Part shown: one piece after another, positions 9,385 to 17,495 of the stretch
Layout: each line of letters starts with the position of its first letter
How positions within the stretch are numbered: position 1 is the first letter of the stretch
DNA from: Methylocystis sp. ATCC 49242
GTDB lineage: Bacteria > Pseudomonadota > Alphaproteobacteria > Rhizobiales > Beijerinckiaceae
Length of the DNA: 64,000 nt
Reading direction: 5' to 3'
Assembly: GCF_000188155.2 (NCBI RefSeq)
Contig: NZ_KE124774.1
Coordinates: 1,308,356 to 1,372,355, forward strand
Position numbers and translations under genes: made by a program
The notes under the pieces: model-generated
Seen by the model: the letters and a program-made list of their open reading frames with translations, nothing else
Databases searched by the model: none
What the model was told of the DNA's origin: nothing

Positions 9385-10665
9385 ATGGCGAAGCTGACCA
9401 AACGGCTAATCGACGCCCTTCGGCCGCCGGAATCGGGCGACCTCTTCGTTTGGGATGGCGAACTGAAGGGCTTCGGCGTGCGGGTGAAGCCGTCAGGAGC
9501 CGGCGCCTACATCATCCAATATCGAACGCCGATCTGGCGGACCCGCCGGCTGGCCTTCGCTAAGGTCGGAACGATCACACCAGAAGAGGCGCGCGCGAGA
9601 GCACGGCGCTTGCTTGCCGACGCCGCTGAAGGCGGCGACCCTTCGGCGGAACGGCATGAGGCGCGTTCCGCTTTGACGGTCGCCGAATTGTGCGACCAGT
9701 ATCTCGAAGCCGCGCGCGCCGGCCTCGTCCTGACCCGGTTCCGCAAGCCAAAGCGTGCGTCAACGATCGCAATCGACGAGGGGCGAGTTGCGCGACATAT
9801 CGCCCCCCTCATCGGCAAAAAGGTCGCGTCCAAGATCACCCGCGCCGACTTGCAGCGCATGGCGGACGCGATCGCAGCGGGAAAAACCGCTGCCACGATA
9901 AGGACGAAGATGCGCGGCGTCGCACGCGTCGAAGGGGGCGCCGGGACAGCGGCACGTGTCGTTGAGCTGATCGGCGGGATTTGGAGCTGGGCGGAAAAGC
10001 GCGGACTGGTCGAAGGCGCCAACCCGGCCCGCGGCGTCGAGACTCATCGGGGGGACGCCAAAGACCGAATCCTCACGGCGGAAGAACTGGCGAGGCTCGG
10101 CGTCGTGTTGCGTGAGCAAGAGGCAGTCCGGCCGGCGCCCGTCGCGGCCCTGCGGATCATCGCTTTGACCGGCGCCAGACGCGAAGAGATTTGCAGCCTG
10201 AGGTGGAACGAAATAGACGCGGCAAATTCATGCCTGCGTCTTCAAGAGACAAAAACGGGCCGCTCCATGCGGCCGATCGGTCGCGCAGTGTTGGACTTGC
10301 TGGCCACCCTGCCCCGTGCCGGCGATTTTGTTTTTCCAAACCGAACGGGAGACGGGCACGCCGATATGAAAAAGGCGCTCGCCGACCTCTTCGACGCCGC
10401 CGGTTTGAAAGACACTCGGTCGCATGATCTTCGCCGGACCTTCGCCTCCGTCGCCGCCGATGAGGGATATGGAGACGCCACGATTGGGGAGCTGCTTGGC
10501 CATGCCCGGCGCGGCGTGACCGCGCGTCACTACATTCGCCGTCCCGACGCGGCGCTTGTTGCCGCCGCCGATCGCGTGTCGGCGTGCATCTCCGCCATGC
10601 TCGATGGCCGCGAGGCGGAGATCGTCGAGCTACGCAGGAAGGCGACAGGCAATGAGCACGGATGA
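9385..10665 (+). CDS. int: Tyrosine recombinase (site-specific integrase)
   Basis: 426 aa, full length for the P4/DUF4102-type integrases that use tRNA genes. Residues 1-90 match the arm-binding domain (AKLTKRLIDALRPPESGDLF). The catalytic domain shows the first Arg in LTGARREEICSLRW (R265), HDLRR (H347, R350), GHARRGVTARHYIR (H373) and the nucleophile Tyr at about 383. All catalytic positions are present, so the enzyme looks active. It starts 184 bp inside attL and overlaps the next gene by 14 bp. Confidence 0.95.
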   Translation: MAKLTKRLIDALRPPESGDLFVWDGELKGFGVRVKPSGAGAYIIQYRTPIWRTRRLAFAKVGTITPEEARARARRLLADAAEGGDPSAERHEARSALTVAELCDQYLEAARAGLVLTRFRKPKRASTIAIDEGRVARHIAPLIGKKVASKITRADLQRMADAIAAGKTAATIRTKMRGVARVEGGAGTAARVVELIGGIWSWAEKRGLVEGANPARGVETHRGDAKDRILTAEELARLGVVLREQEAVRPAPVAALRIIALTGARREEICSLRWNEIDAANSCLRLQETKTGRSMRPIGRAVLDLLATLPRAGDFVFPNRTGDGHADMKKALADLFDAAGLKDTRSHDLRRTFASVAADEGYGDATIGELLGHARRGVTARHYIRRPDAALVAAADRVSACISAMLDGREAEIVELRRKATGNEHG

Positions 10666-11200
10666 GACCCTAGACCCGCCAGTGACGCCCCTTGAACAAA
10701 GCGCGGCTCGCGCCGACGGGATAACTGTTTCCGAAGATCGAGAATGGCGGCTCGCACTTATAGAGTTGCAAGGGCGTGCGGGCGGGCCTCCTTCCGCCGC
10801 GCGACTCGCCGCGCTAATGCGTCGGGGGCGGGGTGTGCCGCCGATGGTAGCAGTTGCTTTGGCTGATTTTCTGGACGGGAATGATGGGAGATTGCCAGTC
10901 GTTTTGGAGCCTCACAAAAACGGAAGCCACACCGGCAGAATGCAGAGAGTGCGAAATCATGAGGACCGCGTTCGAATCGGCTTGGAAATTATACGCGATC
11001 GCGAATCGGGCATGACCGTTGAAGAGGCTGTTGCGAAGCGCGTGAGAGGCGGCAAGCAGGAGCGATCCTACCTCTTCAAGTGCTACAATGCGGCGCGGGT
11101 GAGGATATGCGATCCGACGAAATTTGAATGCATAACTGACCCCGAGGAAATTAATCGTATCGGGAGAGTCCACGCGAATTTGAAAAACGACGCGGACTGA
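10652..11200 (+). CDS. Hypothetical element-encoded protein downstream of integrase
   Basis: 182 aa from the ATG at 10652, which lies inside the last codons of int (14-bp overlap), suggesting translational coupling. The middle (AALMRRGRGVPPMVAVALADFLDG) and the part with RVRIGLEIIRDRESGMTVEEAVAKRVRGG are typical of small proteins that follow integrases in alphaproteobacterial elements. The second stretch resembles a helix-turn-helix, so DNA binding is possible. GC content is lower here than in int. Confidence 0.6.
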   Translation: MSTDETLDPPVTPLEQSAARADGITVSEDREWRLALIELQGRAGGPPSAARLAALMRRGRGVPPMVAVALADFLDGNDGRLPVVLEPHKNGSHTGRMQRVRNHEDRVRIGLEIIRDRESGMTVEEAVAKRVRGGKQERSYLFKCYNAARVRICDPTKFECITDPEEINRIGRVHANLKNDAD

Positions 11201-11256
11201 CAAACGGGAAAACGTGCGTAAATTCGTGAGCCGTTCCACAAAACGAGGAATGGCAT

Positions 11257-11487
11257 ATGGTCACGCAGCAATTTCTTCGCCGCAAACAGGCCGGCGAATA
11301 CCTCAAATCGAAATACGGTTTCGGCTCTGAAAAGACGCTCGCGAAGTTGGCGACCGTCGGCGGCGGTCCTTTGTTCCGCAAGGCCGGAAAGGCGGTTCTT
11401 TACGAGATCGACCTTCTTGACGCCTGGGCGCTGCGCAAGATCAGCGCTCCGATGGCGTCAACGAGCGACCGGCCCGAGGCCGCCTGA
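11257..11487 (+). CDS. AlpA/excisionase-like helix-turn-helix protein
   Basis: 76 aa. The N-terminal LRRKQAGEYLKSKYGFGSEK followed by LAKLATVGGGPLFRKAGKAVLYEIDLLDAWA has the layout of AlpA/HTH_17 proteins: a winged HTH whose wing reads G-P-x-x-x-K and ends in a DLDAWL-like helix. In satellites and P4-like phages AlpA controls excision or integrase expression; its place just after int fits. Only 3 bp separate it from the next gene. Confidence 0.7.
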   Translation: MVTQQFLRRKQAGEYLKSKYGFGSEKTLAKLATVGGGPLFRKAGKAVLYEIDLLDAWALRKISAPMASTSDRPEAA

Positions 11488-11490
11488 TTC

Positions 11491-11907
11491 ATGGCGCCCT
11501 TAAAAATGAGAAAGCCGCCCCGGCGAGACGCTGGCGGCGACCTTCAAAAGGACTTGCTTCCCGGCGCGTCCGACGTGCGAAATACCAAACCAGAAGCCTC
11601 CGCGCAATCGGTCGCAGATCGTCGCCTTTATCGGCTCCGCCCCGTCTCGCGCGACCCGTCCGACGGCGAGCTGGTGGACCCTCGATACCCCGCGTGGTGG
11701 GCGACGATCGTTCGGCTTACGGACGGTCAGCGTCGAGTCATCTTCAGGTATGGCCGCTGGTCCGCCGGGGCGCCCCGCGACCGGGACAGCGTGCTGCATT
11801 CCATCTGGCTGGAAGGCGACCGCGCGGCGGCGCGAGCGCCTGACGGTCCAGGATGGCTCTTGGACTTTTTGCGCGGCATCGTCTTGCCGGCGAGGCCATG
11901 CCGATGA
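11491..11907 (+). CDS. Hypothetical element protein
   Basis: 138 aa, Arg/Pro-rich N-terminus, then a more ordered region with RYPAWWATIVRLTDGQRRVI and a C-terminal WLLDFLRGIVLP. No family recognised. It sits in the operon between the AlpA-like gene (3-bp gap) and the replicase, whose ATG overlaps its stop (ATGA at 11904). The overlap is the main reason to trust the frame. Confidence 0.5.
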   Translation: MAPLKMRKPPRRDAGGDLQKDLLPGASDVRNTKPEASAQSVADRRLYRLRPVSRDPSDGELVDPRYPAWWATIVRLTDGQRRVIFRYGRWSAGAPRDRDSVLHSIWLEGDRAAARAPDGPGWLLDFLRGIVLPARPCR

Positions 11908-14042
11908 CGCTTGCGCCCTCGCCCCCCTGGCGTCGCCAGCCGTCGCCGCCTCCCGCCCCCACTGGCGACGCCCCGTCGCCGCTCGCTGTCGCGCTCGACT
12001 ACATCGAGCGGGGCTGGTCGCCGATCCCGATTGGTTTCCGATCGAAAGCGCCATCACTCCCCGGCTGGACGGACCTCCGGATCAGCGCCGACGAGGCGTC
12101 ACGCTATTTTAACGGCGCGCCGGCCAACATCGGAGTTGTATTAGGCCAAAACTCATCGGGCCTGAGCGACGTTGACCTTGACTGTCCCGAGGCCATCGCG
12201 GCCGCGCCGTATTTCCTTCCAAAAACCGCAGCGATCTTCGGTCGCGAGACGGCGCGCGCGTCGCATTGGCTCTATTACACTAACTCAGCTAGTGTAAATC
12301 TTTCCGCCAACGTCTACTTTGACGATCCGATCGCCAAGGAGCGTGGCGCAAAGGCGCGCCTTGTCGATTTGCGGCTTGGGCCGAAAGTCCAGACAGTCTT
12401 TCCGGGCTCGGCACACGAAGACACAAGCGAGCCGATCGCTTGGGAGCCGGGATGTGACGGCGAGCCTGCGCGCGTCGAATGCGACGACCTTTTGCGTCGC
12501 GTCGAGCGCCTCGCCGCATGCAGCTTGTTGGCGCGGCATTGGCCCGCGCATGGCGCGCGCCATGATGCGCGCCTCGCCGTCGCTGGCGTCCTAGTCCGCG
12601 CCGGATTTTCGGAGAGCGAGAGCAAACTTTTTGCCGAGGCGCTCGCCCGCGCTGTCGGCGACGAAGATGCGAGAGACTTCGCGGCGGCGATCCGAAGCAC
12701 GTATGCGCGGGCGAGCTCGGGCGAAAAATTCTCGGGTTTGCCGAGGGCGTGTGACGTCTTCGGCGATGCGATCGGGCGCGCCGTGGCGGATTGGCTTCGT
12801 CTCGACGAGAGCGGCGCCGACTTCGGATCGACAGGGCATCTCGGGCCGAAACCGCGCGCGACGATCGTCCAGGACGGCGTGACAGCGGACGCCGAGACAG
12901 GCGAGATTTTGTCGCAGCCGGCGGACCCGCTAGCGGGCGTCTGCTTCGATGGCGCCACGAAGCTCGAGCCGCCGCCGCAGCTCGTGAAACGGTTGCTTCC
13001 GCTCCGTGGCGTGACCTTCCTCGGCGGACAAAGCGGCGCCGGAAAAACTTTCATCGCCGTTGACCTTGCCACGTCGCTCGGCAGCGGAGAGCCGTTTTTC
13101 GGACACAAGGTCGCCGAGCGCGTCGGCGTAGTCTTTCTCGCGGCCGAGGGTGCGGCGACGCTGGCGGCGCGTATTCACGTCGCGCGCCAACAGAAGACGA
13201 CCGGCGAGCCGCTTCCGATCGCGTGGATTGATGGTGTCGGCAACCTGTCTGACTCGCGCGACCTCAACGCCGCCATTGCCAAACTGCGCGCCGTCGCCGA
13301 GCGTATGAACACGGACCATGGCGTGAGACTGGGCGCCGTCGTTATCGACACGCTCGGCGCGGCCTTCGCGATGCAGGACGAGAACGCCTCAGCGGAGGCA
13401 AATCGCATCATCGCCGCGATGAGGCGCATCGGCGACGCCGTCGGCGCCGTGGTCATTCCGGTTCACCACTTCGGCAAGGCGACCGACACCGGCTTGCGCG
13501 GCGCGTCGGCATGGCGCGGCGGCGCGGACGCTATCCTGTCCGTTTTGGCAAACCGCAACGAAGTTACCGGCAAGGTCTCGGATCGGCGCCTGGCGCTGGC
13601 GAAATCGCGCGTCGGCGAAGAGGGCGAAATTTCGGCCTTCGAGCTGCGCTTCGTGGAGCTGGGCGCCGACGAAGACGGCGAGCCGTATGGCGCCTGCTAC
13701 GTGGAGCCGACGCAAGCCGCGGATCGCGTCGAAACCGCGCCGCGCATGACCCGGCCGGCGCGAGCGTATCTCTCGGCCCTACAAATCGCAGTTGGCGACA
13801 AGGGAGAGACGACACGGCCGTTCGGCATGGATGGACCGGAAGTGCGCGCCGCAGAGCGCGAGGACGTTCGGCGTGAATTTTACGCGGCGTGGCCCGCCGA
13901 CGGCGACACGGTCGAAAAGCAGCAAGCCGCAAAGCAAAAGGCATTTCGGCGCGGCGAGGCTGAATTGTTGACCGGCCATGCGATCGCAGTCCGCGACGAC
14001 GGCGCCCGCACTCTCGTCTGGCAGGTCTCAGACGATGAATAG
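11904..14042 (+). CDS. Prim-pol and RepA-like AAA ATPase replication protein
   Basis: 712 aa from the ATG at 11904 (ATGA overlap with the preceding stop); starts at 11853 and 11898 are alternatives. Residues about 25-210 match the bifunctional primase/polymerase fold (ALDYIERGWSPIPIGFRSKAP, then NIGVVLGQNSSGLSDVDLDC with the acidic DVD catalytic site). Residues about 370-590 are an AAA_25/RepA-like hexameric helicase with Walker A GGQSGAGKT and a Walker B-like VVIDTLGAAF. The fusion would start replication of an extrachromosomal form. It is followed within 20 bp by an iteron-like array. Confidence 0.85.
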   Translation: MTLAPSPPWRRQPSPPPAPTGDAPSPLAVALDYIERGWSPIPIGFRSKAPSLPGWTDLRISADEASRYFNGAPANIGVVLGQNSSGLSDVDLDCPEAIAAAPYFLPKTAAIFGRETARASHWLYYTNSASVNLSANVYFDDPIAKERGAKARLVDLRLGPKVQTVFPGSAHEDTSEPIAWEPGCDGEPARVECDDLLRRVERLAACSLLARHWPAHGARHDARLAVAGVLVRAGFSESESKLFAEALARAVGDEDARDFAAAIRSTYARASSGEKFSGLPRACDVFGDAIGRAVADWLRLDESGADFGSTGHLGPKPRATIVQDGVTADAETGEILSQPADPLAGVCFDGATKLEPPPQLVKRLLPLRGVTFLGGQSGAGKTFIAVDLATSLGSGEPFFGHKVAERVGVVFLAAEGAATLAARIHVARQQKTTGEPLPIAWIDGVGNLSDSRDLNAAIAKLRAVAERMNTDHGVRLGAVVIDTLGAAFAMQDENASAEANRIIAAMRRIGDAVGAVVIPVHHFGKATDTGLRGASAWRGGADAILSVLANRNEVTGKVSDRRLALAKSRVGEEGEISAFELRFVELGADEDGEPYGACYVEPTQAADRVETAPRMTRPARAYLSALQIAVGDKGETTRPFGMDGPEVRAAEREDVRREFYAAWPADGDTVEKQQAAKQKAFRRGEAELLTGHAIAVRDDGARTLVWQVSDDE

Positions 14043-14046
14043 ACCC

Positions 14047-14165
14047 CACGGACACGGACAAAGCACCCGGACAAGGACGCACCCCTTATGGGGTGCTGTC
14101 CGGTCTGTCCGGCTAATTGCTCGCGACAAAACGGACAAATGTCCGGCTTGTCCGGCTTGTCCGGC
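14047..14165. repeat. Iteron-like array 1 and hairpin, candidate origin
   Basis: Three tandem 9-mers (ATGTCCGGC at 14139, TTGTCCGGC at 14148 and 14157) plus TGTCCGG at 14097 and 14106, with inverted copies (CCGGACA at 14067, CGGACA twice near 14049-14060). CGGACAAATGTCCG at 14132-14145 is palindromic. GCACCCC at 14079-14085 and GGGGTGC at 14090-14096 form a perfect hairpin. The array directly follows the prim-pol replicase gene, where satellite and plasmid origins often lie. No other explanation is visible for this 147-bp gap. Confidence 0.65.
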
Positions 14166-14188
14166 AAAAACAGAAAAAGGAGCCGCAC

Positions 14189-14470
14189 ATGAGTTGCCAA
14201 GCTGAAGTTATCGCATTCGTCCACTCCGCCGCCCGGATCGAGGCCCGCTTCGATGGGAGGCCTTTCGCCAAACTCGTGGCGCGGGAGAAGCACGGCCGAC
14301 AGTGGAACGTCGTCACAGTCGAAGACGCGGTGCGCGCCGCCGCCATGGCCCTACGACCTGGCCAGCGCGTCCGCGTCGTCGGCGTCCCGAGCTTCCGTAT
14401 CGACGACAGCTCTCATAGTCCGCGAATGAGGCTCGACCTTCGCGCCGACCGCATCGAGGTGCTCGAATGA
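14189..14470 (+). CDS. Hypothetical small protein in coupled operon
   Basis: 93 aa from the ATG at 14189, with AAAAAGGAG upstream. Pattern: Cys-containing N-terminus, then EARFDGRPFAKLVAREKHGRQ and GQRVRVVGVPSFRIDD, suggestive of a beta-rich nucleic-acid-binding (OB-like) fold, but I do not recognise a family. First of four genes linked by ATGA overlaps. Confidence 0.55.
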   Translation: MSCQAEVIAFVHSAARIEARFDGRPFAKLVAREKHGRQWNVVTVEDAVRAAAMALRPGQRVRVVGVPSFRIDDSSHSPRMRLDLRADRIEVLE

Positions 14471-14700
14471 CCAAACCCTCGCCTCTCGTCCGCGACCTCA
14501 CCGCGAGCCTCGCCTTCAGGCTCGCCGTCGTCGAGCGCGTCGTCGCCCATCTCCCAGATGACGCAGGCGCCGCGTTGATCGCCGCCCGATCGAGACAGTG
14601 CGCCCGCGAGATGCTCGCGACCTTCGACCGGCCGGACCCCGACACGATGCTCGAGTTGCAAAAGGCCGTCATGACCGTCGTCGAGGAGGAAATGAGATGA
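14467..14700 (+). CDS. Hypothetical small protein in coupled operon
   Basis: 77 aa; its ATG overlaps the preceding stop (ATGA at 14467). It is predicted to be mostly helical (SLAFRLAVVERVVAHLPDDAG, then a Glu-rich C-terminus VMTVVEEEMR). No family recognised. It is coupled in turn to the next gene. Confidence 0.5.
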   Translation: MTKPSPLVRDLTASLAFRLAVVERVVAHLPDDAGAALIAARSRQCAREMLATFDRPDPDTMLELQKAVMTVVEEEMR

Positions 14701-14921
14701 CGCTTTCCGAACTCGCCCGCCGCGTCGAGAAGCTCCGCCCCTCGCATCGCGATCCTGAAAACTTCTTCATCGAGAGAGCCGAGATCGCATTCGCCCTGCG
14801 CCAGATCGCCAAAAACGACCCGCCCGTGCGCGAGACGAAGGCGACAGCTACGACGCTAGCTCCGAGGTGGAAAAACGCGCCAGCTGCCCCCTGTGGCCCG
14901 CAGAGAGGAAAGGCACGATGA
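14697..14921 (+). CDS. Hypothetical small protein in coupled operon
   Basis: 74 aa starting at the ATGA overlap at 14697. The N-terminal half is helical (LSELARRVEKLRPSHRDPEN, then a segment ending IAFALRQIAKND); the C-terminal third is low-complexity and basic. The first half resembles short accessory proteins found in rhizobial prophages. No function proposed. Confidence 0.5.
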   Translation: MTLSELARRVEKLRPSHRDPENFFIERAEIAFALRQIAKNDPPVRETKATATTLAPRWKNAPAAPCGPQRGKAR

Positions 14922-15238
14922 CCGCCGATGAACTTCGCACGCTGGCCCGCCAGCTTCTCACCCTCGCCGATCAGCTCGAAGCCGGCGGACCCGCTGCGCC
15001 CGCGACGGAAGACATATGGCTCTCCACACCAGAAGCCGCATCGCTTGTGGGCGCCTCTCGCTCAACCGTCATCCGATGGGCGCGACGGTTCAAATGCGGT
15101 CAGCAAACGTATACCGGCCAGTGGAGGTTTCATCGCACGCGGCTATTGGAAATCGCACTAAACGAGGCGCAGCGTGACGCAAATAACGCGAATGACGCAA
15201 ATGACGCGGCTATTCACAATGTCGCCGAGCGGGCCTAG
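14918..15238 (+). CDS. Helix-turn-helix DNA-binding protein
   Basis: 106 aa from the ATGA overlap at 14918. After a helical leader (residues 1-30), STPEAASLVGASRSTVIRWA is a clear MerR/excisionase-type HTH, followed by a wing (QQTYTGQWRFHRTRLLEIAL). The C-terminus carries a short repeat NANDANDA encoded by near-identical 9-bp units around 15179-15210. It may be a second excisionase or a regulator of the downstream packaging genes. Confidence 0.65.
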   Translation: MTADELRTLARQLLTLADQLEAGGPAAPATEDIWLSTPEAASLVGASRSTVIRWARRFKCGQQTYTGQWRFHRTRLLEIALNEAQRDANNANDANDAAIHNVAERA

Positions 15239-15265
15239 TTTTCGACTCAACCAAGAGGTGAGCCT

Positions 15266-16288
15266 GTGAATTTCTTGAACCCCTTCCGCACCGAGTCCGC
15301 CGAAGTCCGCGAGCCGGGCGGCGGAGCTAATCCAAACTTCGTGCTCGACCCTATCGACCGCTTACCTCCCGCCGCCGCCGACAAGCTCCGATCAATCCGG
15401 CGTGAGGCGTCCGACGCGCACGCGGTGTTGCGACCTTTGCAAGACGAGCTGGCCGAACTCCGCGAAAAGCGCCAGCGCTCTGAAGTGTGGATCGGCTCTT
15501 ACATTAACGGGCGCCATGATGGTCGCGCACATCGCGAAGACGACCCCGCGATCGTCCGCGAACGCGAAAAAATCGCGAAACTGACAGCGGAAATCGATCG
15601 CTTGCAGGCCGCGTATGACGAGCGCGCGGCGAAATGGCGTCACCTCGCCGCCGTGCGCGAGACCCTCGAAAATTACATCAAGCGCCTGTCCGATCCGGTC
15701 GAGGCAGCTCCGCCTGTTGCGCCGACGCTCGCGAAAAACGAGACGCATCAGCAAGCCGTTGAGCGCGTGCGCAAGCAATTGGAAAAATTGCGCGAGGACG
15801 CGCAGGCGGTCGCCGACGCACCTATTCATTCGAGCGTCGCAAAACAGATGGCGCGGACAAAAATCGAAGCCCTCGCCGAGCGCGGCCGGCCGAACACGCT
15901 TATCTCGATCGAAGCTGGCCGACCGTTCGAATTTCCCACTGTCATCGCGGGCGGCGGCGCCGTCGCAGTCGAGGGGAAGATGGTCTCCCTGCCGTTTCAT
16001 CGCGTCACAGACACTGAGTCGATGTTTTGCTGGCTGCACCGCGACTCGCTCATCTCCACGATCGAGCGCGAGATTGACGAAAATTCGGACGACGCCAGCG
16101 CATTGAGCGACGAGCAGCGCCAAAAGAAGCGCGGACAGATTGCCGCCGCCATTTTGCATGCCGAGCGCGACGAGGAATCGTTGATCGAAACCGCCGCCGA
16201 TCAGGGCGTCGTCATCGCCCGCCGGCCGGACGCAGATCCTCGCGCGGTTTTGGGCCTCTCCGACGCCGCGCCGGCGCCGCGCAACTGA
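15266..16288 (+). CDS. Coiled-coil phage-type protein of unknown function
   Basis: 340 aa from a GTG at 15266 with GAGGTG upstream. Residues about 35-135 have strong heptad character (ELREKRQRS, then REREKIAKLTAEIDRLQAAY), and a second coil covers about 165-205. The C-terminal half includes ESLIETAADQGVVIARRPDA. It probably oligomerises; a structural or scaffolding role is only suggested by its place just before a head-protease-like protein and the small terminase. I do not recognise a family. Confidence 0.55.
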   Translation: MNFLNPFRTESAEVREPGGGANPNFVLDPIDRLPPAAADKLRSIRREASDAHAVLRPLQDELAELREKRQRSEVWIGSYINGRHDGRAHREDDPAIVREREKIAKLTAEIDRLQAAYDERAAKWRHLAAVRETLENYIKRLSDPVEAAPPVAPTLAKNETHQQAVERVRKQLEKLREDAQAVADAPIHSSVAKQMARTKIEALAERGRPNTLISIEAGRPFEFPTVIAGGGAVAVEGKMVSLPFHRVTDTESMFCWLHRDSLISTIEREIDENSDDASALSDEQRQKKRGQIAAAILHAERDEESLIETAADQGVVIARRPDADPRAVLGLSDAAPAPRN

Positions 16289-16306
16289 TCACAATAGGAG
16301 ATGAAA

Positions 16307-16675
16307 ATGAGCAAACTTTACGACGGCGAAGAACTCGAACGTCAACGCGCACTCGGCCGCGCCGAGGGATTGCAGCAAGCGCACGACGACGGGTCATTTG
16401 ACCAGGGCTTTCTCGACGGAAAATTGACGGGCCTCGCGGAGGGCCGCGAGGCCGGCTACGCCGAAGGCCTGGTGCTTGGGGCGCAGGAAGAGCGCGCCCG
16501 CCTAACCGCAATCTTGACGAGCGACGCCGCACGCGGACGAGATGCAGCGGCGCGGCACCTCGCCTTCGAGACGGAGATGAGCTCCGAACATGCCATCGGC
16601 GCCCTGCGCACGATGGTGTCGTCGTCTTCGATCGGGGCCCGCCAGGCCGGGGCTATTATCTCGCACGGACGCTAA
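16307..16675 (+). CDS. Protein resembling the C-terminal tail of phage head proteases/scaffolds
   Basis: 122 aa from the ATG at 16307 (AGGAG 6 bases upstream; the ATG at 16301 is less well placed). Residues about 20-60 are Gly/Glu-rich repeats (GFLDGKLTGLAEGREAGYAEG). The C-terminal part, EERARLTAIL, GRDAAARHLAFETEMSSEHA, closely resembles the motif that ends many S49/ClpP-type phage capsid proteases. The protease domain itself is absent. It could be a stand-alone scaffold or a leftover of a decayed head gene. Confidence 0.5.
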   Translation: MSKLYDGEELERQRALGRAEGLQQAHDDGSFDQGFLDGKLTGLAEGREAGYAEGLVLGAQEERARLTAILTSDAARGRDAAARHLAFETEMSSEHAIGALRTMVSSSSIGARQAGAIISHGR

Positions 16676-16968
16676 CAGAGGATTCGCCACGGACTTAGAT
16701 CACCCGTGGCGAAGGCGGCGGCCGGGGCGCGCTCATCCCAGCCGCCGCCGAACAAGCATTGCCTTTGCCATTGCAAGCATATGCTGAGCCATTCCGCAAC
16801 CAGCATCGGCTAAGTGATTGAAAAGATTGACTAAGGTTCCTTTTGCAGTGCAGCGAGGCGGACGCGGGCGGCGACCCCGATCGTTGATTATATTCGATTT
16901 TTTGATTTTTCCGGTTCCGTTCCGGTCTAGTCTATCGAAAAGGTCGATAAAACAATGGGGATTGCCCG
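16676..16968. promoter_or_regulatory. Intergenic region with inverted repeat and probable promoter
   Basis: TTCGCCACGG at about 16684 is repeated inverted as CCGTGGCGAA near 16705, a 10-bp stem directly after the preceding gene that may act as a terminator without a T-tract. The rest is AT-richer toward 16890-16950, with TATCGA and TCGATA as an inverted pair (about 16931-16947) before the small terminase gene, a plausible operator. No gene seen. Confidence 0.4.
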
Positions 16969-17475
16969 ATGACGACACGAAAAAGAGGGGCGACGGGACC
17001 GGCGGAACGGGCCATTCAGACGATCCATAGCCGCACGCTCGTCACAATTCGGAACGCCGCCGATTTGCTTGGCGTGACGGACAGGTGGGTGCGCCAGCTA
17101 TGCACGGATGGCCGCGTGACAAAGGAGGGGCCCGGCGTTGTCCCGATCGGCGAAGTGATTGCCGCCTATACCGAGAATTTGAAGACCGAGTCGAAGAAGA
17201 CGTCGAAATCTGAAGCGGCCGCCGAAGTCCAAAGAGCACGCGCCGAAGAAATCCGCCTCCGCGTCGCCATCAGACAAGGCGAGCTCATCCCTATGACGGA
17301 AATCGAGCCTGTCTTTTCCGACATCCTTGGCTCGCTTCGCTCCCGGCTGGCGGGCGTCCCGGCGGCGTGCACACGCGATCTGAACTTGCGAGAGACGATC
17401 GAGGCGCGGCTTGAAGAGGCTCTCGACGAAGCCCGAGCCGATTTTGAGCGGCGCGCGGACGAATTGGCGCCTTAG
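16969..17475 (+). CDS. Nu1-like small terminase / DNA-packaging protein
   Basis: 168 aa. The N-terminal HTH (TIRNAADLLGVTDRWVRQLC) is followed by a helical region and RARAEEIRLRVAIRQGELIP, then a C-terminal FSDILGSLRSRLAGVPAACT segment. This order (winged HTH, dimerisation helix, C-terminal part ending in the SRLLAIP-like motif) is that of phage Nu1/TerS small terminase subunits. No large terminase is found in the element. In PICI satellites TerS redirects a helper phage terminase to the satellite pac or cos site; that role is inferred. Confidence 0.75.
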   Translation: MTTRKRGATGPAERAIQTIHSRTLVTIRNAADLLGVTDRWVRQLCTDGRVTKEGPGVVPIGEVIAAYTENLKTESKKTSKSEAAAEVQRARAEEIRLRVAIRQGELIPMTEIEPVFSDILGSLRSRLAGVPAACTRDLNLRETIEARLEEALDEARADFERRADELAP

Positions 17476-17495
17476 ACCAGGTGAAAGGACACCCA

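Noticed and set aside
14047..14165. CRISPR array in the repeat-rich gap
   Set aside because: Repeats are 7-9 bp, adjacent and in both orientations, without spacers of uniform length; iterons fit better.
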